The notes below the pieces were generated by a model, which worked only from the letters and a program-made list of their open reading frames with translations, was not told where the DNA came from and searched no databases. DNA of 64,000 bases from Longimicrobiales bacterium (GTDB taxonomy: Bacteria > Gemmatimonadota > Gemmatimonadetes > Longimicrobiales > Gaopeijiaceae): assembly GCA_028284495.1 (NCBI GenBank), contig JANQRP010000038.1, positions 1-64,000 of the forward strand. Direction: 5' to 3'. A program made the translations under genes and the position numbers. Positions 8,787 to 17,565 of this stretch are shown in pieces; the first letter of the stretch is position 1; every line of letters begins with the position of its first letter.

Positions 8787-10538
8787 ATGCGCCGATCGAA
8801 CGTCGCCGCCCTCGCGGCGGTCGCCCTTCTCGCGTCGATTCCCCTGTTCGTGTGGGGTGCCGAGGCGCTGGAGGCCCAGCAGCTCCCGGACGGCGTCGAT
8901 CCGCAGGGCGTCGCGGGAGACGGATCGACCGCGCTCCACGACGCTGCGGAGGACGGCGACGTCGAACTCGTCCGAGCGCTCCTGGCCGGCGGTGCCACCG
9001 TGGACGCGCCCACCCGCCTCGGTGCCTACACGCCGCTCCACCTCGCCGCCGCGGCGGGTGAGGGCGAGGTGGTCCGCGCGCTTCTCGACGGAGGCGCCGA
9101 TCCCGGCGCCACCACGAGCACCGGCGACGTGGTCGCGCTGCACTTCGCGGCAGCGGCGGGCGATGTGGTGTCGATCCGCGTGCTCCTCGACGCCGGCACG
9201 CCGGTGGACGTGCGGGAGTCCACGCGCGGACAGACGCCGCTCGTCTTCGCGGTCTCCCGAAACCGCGTCGAGGCAGTGCGGGCGCTTCTGGACGGCGGGG
9301 CGGACGTGGAGGCCGCCACGTACAGGGTCTCGATTCCGGAGGTCCAGCTCGCCTCCGCCCGCGCGTCCAGGGCGCGCCGCGAGGTGCTCGACTCTCTGGC
9401 GGACGCGGCCGGTGTGGACCGCGTGGTCTTCCGCCCGACGCCCGCGCAGGTCGAACTGGCCATGCGCCGCGCCAATGCCGAGGCGCCGGCGGCGATGGTC
9501 GCACCAGAGGACATCCCCGAGGAGTCCGATCCCGACGTCGGAGACGGCGGTGGCTCGGGCTACGCCGAACGGGTCGGCGGCCAGGGCGGACTCACACCGC
9601 TCCTCCACGCCGCGAGGGAGGGCCACGCCGAGATCGCCCGGATGCTTCTCGACGCGGGTGCCGACATCGACCGGGTCAGCCTCGGTGATCACACGAGCCC
9701 GATCCTGATCGCGACCATCAACGGGCACTACGACCTCGCGCTCGAACTGCTCGCGGCCGGCGCCGACCCCGACCTCGCCAGCGACGCCGGCACGACACCG
9801 CTGTACGCCGCCATCAACACGTACTGGGCGCCGAAGGCGCGGTACCCGCAGCAGCGGGCGTACGAGCAGCAGGAGGCGAGCTACCTCGACGTGATGCGGG
9901 CGCTCCTCGAGGCGGGTGCGGACCCGAATCCGCGAACCACCAAGCACCTCTGGTACATGGGCTACACCTTCGACCAGCTCGACGTCGACACCGGCGGGTC
10001 CACTCCCTTCTGGCGCGCGGCGTACGCCACCGACGTGCCCGCGATGGAGCTCCTTGTGGAGTACGGCGCGGACCCCACGCTCGGCACGATCGCATCTCGA
10101 GACGGGCGCGAGTCGGAGGACGGATCGCTCGACCCCTCCGGCCAGCCTCCGGTGAGGATCGGTGACACTGCCGTCCTCCCGATCCACGCCGCGAGCGGCG
10201 TCGGATACGGCGAGGGATACGCCGGCAACGCCCACCGGCACGTCGAGGGCGGTTGGGTGCCGGCGGTCCGGTACCTCGTGGAGGTGCACGGAGCCGACGT
10301 GAACGCCCGGGACCTGAACGGCTACACCCCGCTCCACCACGCCGCAGCGCGCGGCGACAACGACCTCATCGAGTATCTCGTACTGCGGGGGGCCGACCCG
10401 CTCGCGGTCAGCCGCCGAGGCCAGACCACGGTCGACATGGCGAACGGTCCGGTCCAGCGCATCTCGCCCTTCCCCGAGACGATCGCGTTGCTCGAGGGCC
10501 TCGGCGCCGTGAACAACCACAACTGCCGGTCCTGCTGA
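8787..10538 (+). CDS. Secreted ankyrin-repeat protein
   Basis: A 583-residue protein with an N-terminal signal peptide (hydrophobic stretch around residues 8-24, likely cleaved after EALEAQ) followed by many ankyrin repeats. Consensus pieces such as GSTALHDAAEDGDVELVRALL, TPLHLAAAAGEGEVVRALL and GYTPLHHAAARGDNDLIEYL are visible; a longer insert separates the first block (about 35-165) from the second (about 255 on). The chain ends NNHNCRSC, a Cys-containing tail. It starts two bases after the DUF1552 stop. Ankyrin arrays normally bind proteins, so it may scaffold the exported DUF1592/DUF1552 pair; that role is inference from the operon. Confidence 0.87.
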   Translation: MRRSNVAALAAVALLASIPLFVWGAEALEAQQLPDGVDPQGVAGDGSTALHDAAEDGDVELVRALLAGGATVDAPTRLGAYTPLHLAAAAGEGEVVRALLDGGADPGATTSTGDVVALHFAAAAGDVVSIRVLLDAGTPVDVRESTRGQTPLVFAVSRNRVEAVRALLDGGADVEAATYRVSIPEVQLASARASRARREVLDSLADAAGVDRVVFRPTPAQVELAMRRANAEAPAAMVAPEDIPEESDPDVGDGGGSGYAERVGGQGGLTPLLHAAREGHAEIARMLLDAGADIDRVSLGDHTSPILIATINGHYDLALELLAAGADPDLASDAGTTPLYAAINTYWAPKARYPQQRAYEQQEASYLDVMRALLEAGADPNPRTTKHLWYMGYTFDQLDVDTGGSTPFWRAAYATDVPAMELLVEYGADPTLGTIASRDGRESEDGSLDPSGQPPVRIGDTAVLPIHAASGVGYGEGYAGNAHRHVEGGWVPAVRYLVEVHGADVNARDLNGYTPLHHAAARGDNDLIEYLVLRGADPLAVSRRGQTTVDMANGPVQRISPFPETIALLEGLGAVNNHNCRSC

Positions 10539-10603
10539 CACCGGCCGGACCGGCCGCCACACTCCGTGTTCCGACGCCCGCACCCGTGACGTCCTCCGCC
10601 TCC

Positions 10604-11590
10604 ATGCGCGTCGTCGTCGTCCGCGAGCCCGGCGGCCCCGAGGTACTCGAACTCGGGGAGCGTCCCGTACCGGGTCCCGGGCGCTCCGAGATTCGCGTCC
10701 GGGTTCGCGCGGCGGGCGTGAACCGCGCGGACCTGATCCAGCGACAGGGCCACTACCCCGCCCCCCCGGGATGGCCGGCCGACGTGCCGGGGCTCGAGTT
10801 CTCGGGCGAGGTGGACGCCGTCGGCGCCGACGTGCGTCGCTGGCAGGTGGGCGACCGCGTGATGGGCCTGGTCGGGGGCGGCGGCTACGCCGAGTTCGTG
10901 GTCGTCCACGAGGACGAGGCCGTGCGGGTGCCATCGGCCGTACCGCTCGTCGACGCTGGCGCGATCCCCGAGGCGTTCTTCACCGCGTTCGACGCCCTCG
11001 ACCTCCAGTGCGGGATCCGCGTCGGCGAGACCGTTCTCATCCATGCGGTTGGCAGCGGCGTGGGGACGGCCGCGCTTCAGATCGCACGTCGAGCCGGGCT
11101 GCGCACGATCGGCACGTCCCGCACCCCCGAGAAGCTCGACCGCGCTCGTGAGCTCGGCCTCGACGTCGCGATCCACGGTGGCGCCGACGCGGACTGGTCG
11201 GAAGCGGTGCACAGCGCCACGAACGGGCGCGGCGCCGACGTCGTGCTCGATCTCGTCGGCGCCACCTACGTGGAGGGCAACCAGCACGTCCTCGCCGAGC
11301 GCGGGCGCTGGATCGTGGTCGGCGTACCGTCCGGCCCACGCGCGAGCGTCGACCTGCGCCGGCTCATGTCGAAGCGGGCGTCCGTGACCGGCACGGTGCT
11401 TCGCGCCCGGCCCCTCCACGAGAAGATCGCCCTCGCTCGCGCGGTGGAGGACCGTCTGGTCGACAGCTTCGCCGACGGTACGCTCGAACCCGTCGTGGAC
11501 GATATCTTCCCCGCGGAAGAGGCCGGTGGCGCGCATGCCCGGATGGAGGCGAACGCGAACTTCGGCAAGCTGCTACTTACCTGGGACTGA
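10604..11590 (+). CDS. Zinc-free NAD(P)H:quinone oxidoreductase (MDR family)
   Basis: A 328-residue medium-chain reductase of the quinone oxidoreductase/TP53I3-like type. The N-terminal GroES-like domain has GVNRADLIQRQGHYPAPPG and DVPGLEFSGEVDAVG; the Rossmann domain has the glycine-rich HAVGSGVGTAALQIARRAG and later RGADVVLDLVGA. The catalytic-zinc ligands of alcohol dehydrogenases are absent, as expected for quinone or enone reductases using NADPH. The ATG at 10604 is chosen because the domain starts immediately (MRVVVVREPGG); an in-frame GTG at 10586 is an alternative. It lies 65 bp after the ankyrin gene and 10 bp before the zinc-ribbon gene. Confidence 0.9.
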   Translation: MRVVVVREPGGPEVLELGERPVPGPGRSEIRVRVRAAGVNRADLIQRQGHYPAPPGWPADVPGLEFSGEVDAVGADVRRWQVGDRVMGLVGGGGYAEFVVVHEDEAVRVPSAVPLVDAGAIPEAFFTAFDALDLQCGIRVGETVLIHAVGSGVGTAALQIARRAGLRTIGTSRTPEKLDRARELGLDVAIHGGADADWSEAVHSATNGRGADVVLDLVGATYVEGNQHVLAERGRWIVVGVPSGPRASVDLRRLMSKRASVTGTVLRARPLHEKIALARAVEDRLVDSFADGTLEPVVDDIFPAEEAGGAHARMEANANFGKLLLTWD

Positions 11591-11600
11591 GCCGCACACG

Positions 11601-11846
11601 ATGCCCATCTACGAGTACGACTGTGCGACCTGCGGCGAGGCGTTCGAGCTCCTGATCCTCCGGGACGAGAGGCCCGTCTGCCCCGCCTGCGAGAGCGCCG
11701 ACGTCACCCGCAAGCTGTCGCTGCCGCGCCCGAAGACCGCGAAGACCCACGGGAAGGCCATGCGCGCCGCGAAGAAGCGCGACCGGCGGATGAACGCCGA
11801 GCAGACCCGCGAACGCATCGAGTACGAAGAGGCGCACGACGACTGA
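11601..11846 (+). CDS. FmdB-family zinc-ribbon protein
   Basis: An 81-residue protein with the FmdB/CxxC_CxxC regulatory-protein signature: it opens MPIYEYDC and has Cys8-x2-Cys11 and Cys27-x2-Cys30, which should bind one zinc ion. The remaining half is basic and helical (KTHGKAMRAAKKRDRRMN), compatible with nucleic-acid binding. Family members are small and poorly characterised. It follows the quinone reductase by 10 bases, so probable cotranscription, but no functional link is evident. Confidence 0.85.
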   Translation: MPIYEYDCATCGEAFELLILRDERPVCPACESADVTRKLSLPRPKTAKTHGKAMRAAKKRDRRMNAEQTRERIEYEEAHDD

Positions 11847-11888
11847 CTCGTCGTCGCCCTCCGCAGGGGACGATTCCCGCCGCGCCTC

Positions 11889-12608
11889 TCAGCCCCCGAT
11901 CGTGAACGAGATCGGGAACGACACCCACATCGAGGCCGGGATTGCCTCGATCTTCCCCGCCTCGAACTCGCCGACGCTCCGCAGGAGACCCGGGACCGCC
12001 TCCTCGTAGTGCGGGATTCCGGTGGACTCCGGGAATCGAACGTCGATCGGGAATCCGGTCTCCGACACCTGGACCTCGACGGTCGTCTGGAGGCGCTCGA
12101 GCTGGTTGTTGTTGTAGTGCGAACGCAGCTCACCCCGGAGCTCCTGCAGAGCCGCAGACACCGCGGCCGGGTTCGTGAGCGTCGGTGGGCAGGAGGTGAA
12201 CTCGACACTGCGCAGGTCGAACTCTCCGCCATCGCCCACGAGGACCATGAGCGCGGGATCGCTCTCGGTCAGCGCCGCGCCCCGTCGCGACTGGACGAGC
12301 CAGGCCGCGACGACATCCAGCCCCTGGACCTCGGGTGCCGACGTGCCGATCCAGACGCGGTCGCCTTCGCGGGCGTCGTCGTGCTCGAAGGTGGCGATCA
12401 CCCGCCCCCACTCCGGGTTCCACTGCGCCGGGAGCGCAGTGGTCAGCATCGCCGAATCGAGGTACGCGTCGAGGGCCAGATGGCCCGGCGTCCAGGACCC
12501 GCTCTCGCAGACGGCCTGGGCGCGGCCCGACGTCGGCAGAAGGAGGAAGACCGCCCCGCAGGAGAGTGCGACGGTCACGTAACGGAAGCATGACGATCGA
12601 CGGTTCAT
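11889..12608 (-). CDS. Secreted protein with TonB-C-like C-terminal domain
   Basis: A 239-residue exported protein. A signal peptide covers roughly residues 1-31 (hydrophobic core after RRSSCFRYV, ending SGRAQ). The middle resembles no family I recognise. The last 90 residues look like a TonB C-terminal fold: VEVQVSETGFPIDVRFPES followed by YEEAVPGLLRSVGEFEAGK and WVSFPISFTIGG. There is no proline-rich spanning segment or transmembrane anchor, so it is not a normal TonB. Such stand-alone domains occur in many envelope proteins. It lies just downstream of the beta-propeller operon on the same strand, 74 bp from it. Confidence 0.6.
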   Translation of the reverse strand: MNRRSSCFRYVTVALSCGAVFLLLPTSGRAQAVCESGSWTPGHLALDAYLDSAMLTTALPAQWNPEWGRVIATFEHDDAREGDRVWIGTSAPEVQGLDVVAAWLVQSRRGAALTESDPALMVLVGDGGEFDLRSVEFTSCPPTLTNPAAVSAALQELRGELRSHYNNNQLERLQTTVEVQVSETGFPIDVRFPESTGIPHYEEAVPGLLRSVGEFEAGKIEAIPASMWVSFPISFTIGG

Positions 12609-12682
12609 GCGGACACCATTCGGCCGTCTCGTCGCCAGATCAAGGCTGGCGAAAGTCGACCCCGGACGGCGCAGGAAAGGCG

Positions 12683-13876
12683 CTACCTGCGGAGTCTCCA
12701 GCGCTGCACGTACTCCACGTCGAACTCGTCCGTACGGACCACCACCACCTCGTCGCCGCGACTCTCCACCACGCGACTCCCGAGCGGAACGCGGAGCGTG
12801 CCCAGGTGCTCGCCCGACCCCGGACCGAGCGCCCACCAGTCGACGAGGTCGCTCACGGGCTCACGCTGCAGCCAGATGGTGCCGTCGCTCCCGAGCGCGA
12901 GGGCTTCCACGGGGGGGCGATCGTCGGGCGCCCACATGCGGGCTTCGAGCCGCTCCCGGAGTTCCTCGGGCGCCTCGGCGAGGTAGGCGGCCAGGGTATC
13001 GGGCGGAACCGGAATCGGCTCGAAGCCGAAACCGCGGTCGAACACGGTGTCGCCCGCCGCATCGACCCGAATCACGCGGAACGTGCCCGCATCCGGGCTG
13101 CCGTCCGGCGAACGCAGGACGCGGACCACGCCGGTGCCCTGTCGATCTTCCATCATCAGCGGATGCATCGAGATCACGGAGCCCCTGTCCTCCGGGATGC
13201 GAACATGCTCGGCCTGGTCCGTGACCATCACCGTGTCACCGAGGGTGCCATCCGCGTCGATCCGGCGGACCACGGGCCGGATCTCGACCGTCGCCCCGCC
13301 ACCCCTGACCATGGCCGCCGCCGCCACCGACGGGACCGAGACCGAGCTGCCGTCCTGGAGCGGACTCGCCCCGATCCGGTACATGTAGCCCACGCGGTCC
13401 CCTCGGACGACGACGAGTTCCCACGGCTCATCGTCAAGGAGCGCCCCGTCGATGGCGAATCGCGTTACCCGCGAGTTCCCGCCGTCGACGACGGTGACCG
13501 TGTCGCCGCGCACCGCGAAGTCCGCCAGGCTCCCGACCTCACCCGGTCCCTCCCCTCTCCGTCCGATCGAGTTCAGCAACGCGCCGTCCGAGTCGTGCAC
13601 GCGGATGAGCATGTCGGCCGGCTGGCCGATCAGCATCTCACCCGTCTCGGTCAGCACGACCTCGCCGACCCGCGTGAGCGTCTGTTCCGGGTCGTCGATG
13701 GAGCCGATCTCGTGGAGAAGCTCGGCCTCCCAGATCGGCGCCCCCTCCGCGGCGGGCGAGCCGGATTCGGTACCGGAGCAGCCAGCCAGCGCGAGGAGCA
13801 GGGGAAGGGCAAGCGGCGGGCGGGGCGGACGCGGCTTCACGGGGACCTCCAGGGCGGTCCTGCGGGGCGGAGTCAT
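12683..13876 (-). CDS. Six-bladed beta-propeller lipoprotein
   Basis: A 397-residue lipoprotein with NHL/6-bladed-propeller-like repeats. A hydrophobic segment ends in LALAGC, a lipobox. The propeller part holds repeated strand-turn units and the signature SIGRRGEGPGEVGSLADF found in the two other propeller lipoproteins in this window. The ATG at 13876 overlaps the stop of the PAP2 gene (ATGA), but an in-frame GTG twelve codons later would give a more typical short n-region (MKPRPPRPPLALPLLLALA); the start is uncertain. It is the last gene of a three-gene operon. Ligand or partner is unknown; the family is abundant in Gemmatimonadota and Bacteroidota. Confidence 0.82.
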   Translation of the reverse strand: MTPPRRTALEVPVKPRPPRPPLALPLLLALAGCSGTESGSPAAEGAPIWEAELLHEIGSIDDPEQTLTRVGEVVLTETGEMLIGQPADMLIRVHDSDGALLNSIGRRGEGPGEVGSLADFAVRGDTVTVVDGGNSRVTRFAIDGALLDDEPWELVVVRGDRVGYMYRIGASPLQDGSSVSVPSVAAAAMVRGGGATVEIRPVVRRIDADGTLGDTVMVTDQAEHVRIPEDRGSVISMHPLMMEDRQGTGVVRVLRSPDGSPDAGTFRVIRVDAAGDTVFDRGFGFEPIPVPPDTLAAYLAEAPEELRERLEARMWAPDDRPPVEALALGSDGTIWLQREPVSDLVDWWALGPGSGEHLGTLRVPLGSRVVESRGDEVVVVRTDEFDVEYVQRWRLRR

Positions 13877-14787
13877 CGCCCCGCGGGATTCGGCCCCAGG
13901 GGGATCCGCAGTCCGAGCGAACCGGTTGCGGGGTCGACGGTGGGCACGGCGCCCCACGGCCCGATGCCCGCCGACACCTCCCGCCGACGCATGACCACCT
14001 GGGCCACACCCCAGCCCCACGCCGCACCGAGTACCGCGTCGGACGGCCAGTGGGAGTCGCTGGACACCCGCTCCCAGACGACCGTGCCCGCGAGACCGTA
14101 TAGAAGCACCGTGGCCGGCCACCGATCGATATGGTGGGAGAGGATCGCAGCGAGCTGGGTGATGGTGGCCGCGTGCCCCGACGGAAACGAGCTGCCGTCC
14201 CGGAAGGAGAAGGAGTACTCGCCCAGTCCTCCCTCGGGGCGGCGCCTCCCGATGGCGCCGCCGATGATCTCCCGTCCGGCCCCCGCGATCCAGTGGGAGA
14301 ACAGGATCTCCTTGAAGACGGTCTCGAGGTACTCCGCCCCGACGAGGTCGCTGACCAGCATTCCGGCGATCCAGTACCGGTTGGTGTTCCCCATCAGCGC
14401 TACGGGATCGAGAAACTCCCCGACGTCCTCGATGGACGCACCCACGCCGGAGTCCGACGCGTCCACCACGCGCTCGTGGACCGCCCCGTCGAGTGCGAAC
14501 AGGGTGAGCGCCGTCGCCAAAATCACCGTCCCGCGCGCGACGTCTCCGTCCTCGATCACGAAGGGCGTGGTCATGGTCGCCCATGCGTCACCGGCGAATG
14601 CCTTCGTGAACCCCCATGGGGAATCGAGCAGATCGTCCCGGTCCGGATCCGGCGGCGCCGGGGTCTGAGCATGCGTGGGAGCCGCCACGACAACCCACAG
14701 CCCCATCGCGACGAGAATGGCCGGACGTCGTCGCGCGCTCCCCCTCCAGCCCCGTGTCGTGGGGCTCTGAACCCCGAGGTCCTTCAA
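13873..14787 (-). CDS. Secreted PAP2-family phosphatase
   Basis: A PAP2/phosphatidic-acid-phosphatase-like protein. The three motifs are visible in order: GRRRPEGG, then SSFPSGHAAT, then RVSSDSHWPSDAVLG with the catalytic His and Asp. Several hydrophobic helices surround them, and the N-terminus has a signal-like segment ending THAQ, so the protein should face the periplasm or be membrane-bound and act on lipid phosphates or diphosphates. I choose a TTG start at 14787 because it overlaps the previous gene's TGA (TTGA) and gives a full signal peptide (304 residues); ATG at 14547 would cut it. It is coupled to propeller lipoproteins on both sides. Confidence 0.85.
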   Translation of the reverse strand: MKDLGVQSPTTRGWRGSARRRPAILVAMGLWVVVAAPTHAQTPAPPDPDRDDLLDSPWGFTKAFAGDAWATMTTPFVIEDGDVARGTVILATALTLFALDGAVHERVVDASDSGVGASIEDVGEFLDPVALMGNTNRYWIAGMLVSDLVGAEYLETVFKEILFSHWIAGAGREIIGGAIGRRRPEGGLGEYSFSFRDGSSFPSGHAATITQLAAILSHHIDRWPATVLLYGLAGTVVWERVSSDSHWPSDAVLGAAWGWGVAQVVMRRREVSAGIGPWGAVPTVDPATGSLGLRIPLGPNPAGR

Positions 14788-15995
14788 GCGTCGGACGGCG
14801 GGCCGACGTCGTACCCGACGACGTAGGGCACGAGGAGCTCGTCGAGCTCGACGCCGATCAGGCGGGTCCGAGACAGGTGCAGCGGGCTGAGCCCCGACGG
14901 CATTGCCACCCGGCAGCGCGGCGTGCCGTCCGGCTCGATCACGAACCACTCGGACGGTCCGTCGGACCCCGGGCGCACGAAGCCCTCGATCCAGACGCCT
15001 CCATCCGTGCCGGCGAGCACCCGCTCGTGGGCGGGGAAGCGCTCCGCGACTTCACGGCCGTCGAAGCGGGCCTCGAGAAACTCGCCGACCCGATCGGCCG
15101 GTAGCAGCTCCTCGAGCTGGCGGCGCATGTCGGCCCGGGCGGCCGCGACGGCGCCCGGACCCACCACCCGGTCCGTGTCCGGCCACCGGAGGATCCGTCG
15201 CACGTTCCCGTCACGGCCGAGCAGCCGGATCTCCGGAGTCCGCCCCGACGCATAACCCACCAGGTCGCCGGCCGGAAACACGCTTCCGCGGGCACCGAAG
15301 AGCGCGAAGTCCACCATCCGCGCTTCGACGTCGACGTATCCCGCGCGTCGGAAGTAGAAGTCGCCCACGGTGTCGATCGCCTCCCCGGTCGAGGCGTATC
15401 GGACCACGCTGCGCGTCTCGTCGGTGAATCGACCCGTCGGGTCGATCATGCCACCGGACACGTCCTGCACGACGAACTCGGACGCGTCTCCGAGGGGGAA
15501 GGCGAAGTCGGGCCGCCCCATGAGCCGCGGCGAAAGCTGGACGGAGCGAAGATGGGTCCCGTCCGGGGCGTACAGGTGCCACGCGAACGGCAGGTAGTCA
15601 CCGACGAGGATGCGGCCGTCGGACAGCACATCGAGGAACCACACGCGATCGAGCTCGCCCGGCCCCTCGCCGCGGCCGCCGATGCGCCCCGCGGGGGTGC
15701 CGTCCTCCTCGAAGAGAAGCACGGCGGCCTCCTGATAGTCGAGCACGCCGATCCGTCCGTCCGCCATGACAGCGACGTCCTGGACGGCCGTCAGCCCCGT
15801 TCCCCCCGCGCCCTCGAGCGAGCCGATGCGGAGCGTCGGGTCCGATACCTCGCAGACCGGAAGCCCCTCCAGCGAGAGCGTCACGATTTCGACGCCCGCG
15901 CTGTCGGTCACGGTTCGGACGGACGGGGCAGAGGCGTCGGACGTCTCGCCGCATGCGACGAGCACGAGGACCGAAAAGACGAATAGAACTCTCAT
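14784..15995 (-). CDS. Six-bladed beta-propeller lipoprotein
   Basis: A 403-residue lipoprotein, first gene of the minus-strand trio with the PAP2 phosphatase. It starts MRVLFVFSVLVLVAC, a short lipoprotein signal with Cys15. The body shows propeller repeats including QDVAVMADGRIGVLDYQ and the shared signature RIGGRGEGPGELDRVW. Near the C-terminus the line GGVWIEGFVRPGSDGPSEWFVI resembles the last blade of the family. Function unknown; extracellular ligand binding or outer-membrane complex formation are the usual guesses. Its stop overlaps the TTG start of the PAP2 gene. Confidence 0.83.
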   Translation of the reverse strand: MRVLFVFSVLVLVACGETSDASAPSVRTVTDSAGVEIVTLSLEGLPVCEVSDPTLRIGSLEGAGGTGLTAVQDVAVMADGRIGVLDYQEAAVLLFEEDGTPAGRIGGRGEGPGELDRVWFLDVLSDGRILVGDYLPFAWHLYAPDGTHLRSVQLSPRLMGRPDFAFPLGDASEFVVQDVSGGMIDPTGRFTDETRSVVRYASTGEAIDTVGDFYFRRAGYVDVEARMVDFALFGARGSVFPAGDLVGYASGRTPEIRLLGRDGNVRRILRWPDTDRVVGPGAVAAARADMRRQLEELLPADRVGEFLEARFDGREVAERFPAHERVLAGTDGGVWIEGFVRPGSDGPSEWFVIEPDGTPRCRVAMPSGLSPLHLSRTRLIGVELDELLVPYVVGYDVGPPSDA

Positions 15996-16137
15996 GCGGC
16001 CAACGTCCGTCCGCTACGAGGTGCCGCGCAACCGGGACCGCCGGTGGTTCACATCCGTCGCGGCCGTTTCCGGGTCCCGCCCGGCCGCGGCCGACCCGCT
16101 GGCTCCGTCCCCGAGCGCGGGGTAGGTTGGCCGCCCC

Positions 16138-16989
16138 ATGTACCGACTCCACGACCCCCACGACGCTCTCGCCCCCTACATCGAGAACTACTGGGAGGTC
16201 ACGAGCACGCCCGACGCGCCCGTGGACCTGCGGGTCGACGTCTACGTGGACGCCCGGTCCGACCTGATCTTCAACTTCGGGGCGCCCTACGCGAGAACGG
16301 AGATCGGTGGCGAGCACCGCCTGGTGTCCCGCTCCACCTTCGAGGCCCAGCGGCTGGTACCGATCCGGATCGAGCAGCGGGGCGACGTGCGGACGCGCGG
16401 TGTCCGCTTCCGACTCGGGGGGCCGGGTGCCTTCGCCGTCGTGCCGCTCAGGGGCGTGACGGGGGGCTCGGTCGAGCCGTCCGGCGTGTTCGGTGCCGAT
16501 GCCCCGAAGCTGGCCTCCGAGCTGGACGCGGCGCCCGATCTGGAGGCGTGCGCCGCCATCCTCGACGACTTCTTCCTGGCGCGGGAGACGACGGCGGACG
16601 GGTTCCGGACGTTTCGAAGAGCCCTCCAGCGGCTCGAAGCGACCGACGGTAGGGCCAGCGTGTCGGACGTGGCGGAGCATACCGGTGTCTCGCCCCGCCA
16701 TGTCGCGCGCCTCTTCGCACGCTACCTCGGCATTCCTCCCAAGACGCTGGGGCGCGTGCTTCGATTCCAGCGCACGATGCGGATGCTCATGAGTGACCCG
16801 GGGTGCTCCCTGTCCGAGGTGGCCCAGTCCGCGGGCTACTTCGATCAGGCGCACTTCATCCGCGACTTCCGACGCATGACGGGCGGCGTGCCACGCGGCT
16901 ACCGCGGCTACTATCCGCCGGAGGGTCCGCACGACTTCGCGCCCAACGTGGTCGTGTTTGTACAAGACCCCGAAGGTGGCCCCGTCTAG
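16138..16989 (+). CDS. AraC-family transcriptional regulator
   Basis: A 283-residue regulator. The N-terminal half (about 1-130) matches the DUF6597-type sensor region with DLRVDVYVDARSDLIFNFG. The C-terminal ~100 residues hold the two helix-turn-helix units of AraC proteins: VSDVAEHTGVSPRHVARLFA, followed by LGIPPKTLGRVLRFQR, and then LSEVAQSAGYFDQAHFIRDF with the family motif. It is divergent from the propeller operon (142-bp gap) and 38 bp upstream of an SRPBCC gene on the same strand, so either neighbour may be a target; neither is shown by the sequence. Confidence 0.9.
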   Translation: MYRLHDPHDALAPYIENYWEVTSTPDAPVDLRVDVYVDARSDLIFNFGAPYARTEIGGEHRLVSRSTFEAQRLVPIRIEQRGDVRTRGVRFRLGGPGAFAVVPLRGVTGGSVEPSGVFGADAPKLASELDAAPDLEACAAILDDFFLARETTADGFRTFRRALQRLEATDGRASVSDVAEHTGVSPRHVARLFARYLGIPPKTLGRVLRFQRTMRMLMSDPGCSLSEVAQSAGYFDQAHFIRDFRRMTGGVPRGYRGYYPPEGPHDFAPNVVVFVQDPEGGPV

Positions 16990-17027
16990 CTTCCCGGTTT
17001 CGTGCCCCGAACCGGAGGAGACAGGCG

Positions 17028-17528
17028 ATGGCGACACCCGAGGCGAACGATCCGAACCCGGTCGGAGCGCGCAGTACTCGGACCGATACCACGTTCTCGC
17101 TCACGTACTCGGTGGCGACGCGAATCGAGGCACCCACCGGCCGCGTCTGGGAGATCCTCACGGACGTCGAAAGCTGGCCGGACTGGAATTCCACCGTGTC
17201 GACCGTACAGGGGCGGGCCGAGCTCGGGCGCCGGATTCGACTCACGGTCCCCATCGCGCCCGACCGAACCTTCAGGCCCCGCGTGGTCGGGCTGGAACCT
17301 CCGCGGCGGATGGTGTGGCAGGATGGAGTCGCTCCGCTCTTCCGCGGCACGAGGACCTATCTCCTCGCGCCAGAGGGCGAAGCGACGACGTTCGAGATGA
17401 CCGAGGCCTTCCGGGGGGTCGTGCTGCCGCTGATCCGGCGCTCCCTTCCCGACATGCGTGAGCCCTTCGACACCTTTGCGGCGGACCTGAAGGCGCGTGC
17501 GGAACAGCCCGGCCCGGCCGGTCGGTGA
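17028..17528 (+). CDS. SRPBCC (polyketide cyclase/START-like) protein
   Basis: A 166-residue cytoplasmic protein of the SRPBCC superfamily. The start follows GGAGGAGACAGGCG. Typical features are IEAPTGRVWEILTDVESWPDW at the front of the helix-grip fold, GRRIRLTVPIAPDRTFRPRV, and a C-terminal helix beginning MREPFDTFAADLK. Such proteins bind hydrophobic ligands in a deep pocket. It lies just downstream of the AraC gene and converges on the channel-like gene; its ligand is unknown. Confidence 0.85.
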   Translation: MATPEANDPNPVGARSTRTDTTFSLTYSVATRIEAPTGRVWEILTDVESWPDWNSTVSTVQGRAELGRRIRLTVPIAPDRTFRPRVVGLEPPRRMVWQDGVAPLFRGTRTYLLAPEGEATTFEMTEAFRGVVLPLIRRSLPDMREPFDTFAADLKARAEQPGPAGR

Positions 17529-17565
17529 ACCCGCTGGCCGGGGCTGGGCTACCCGCGTACCCGTC

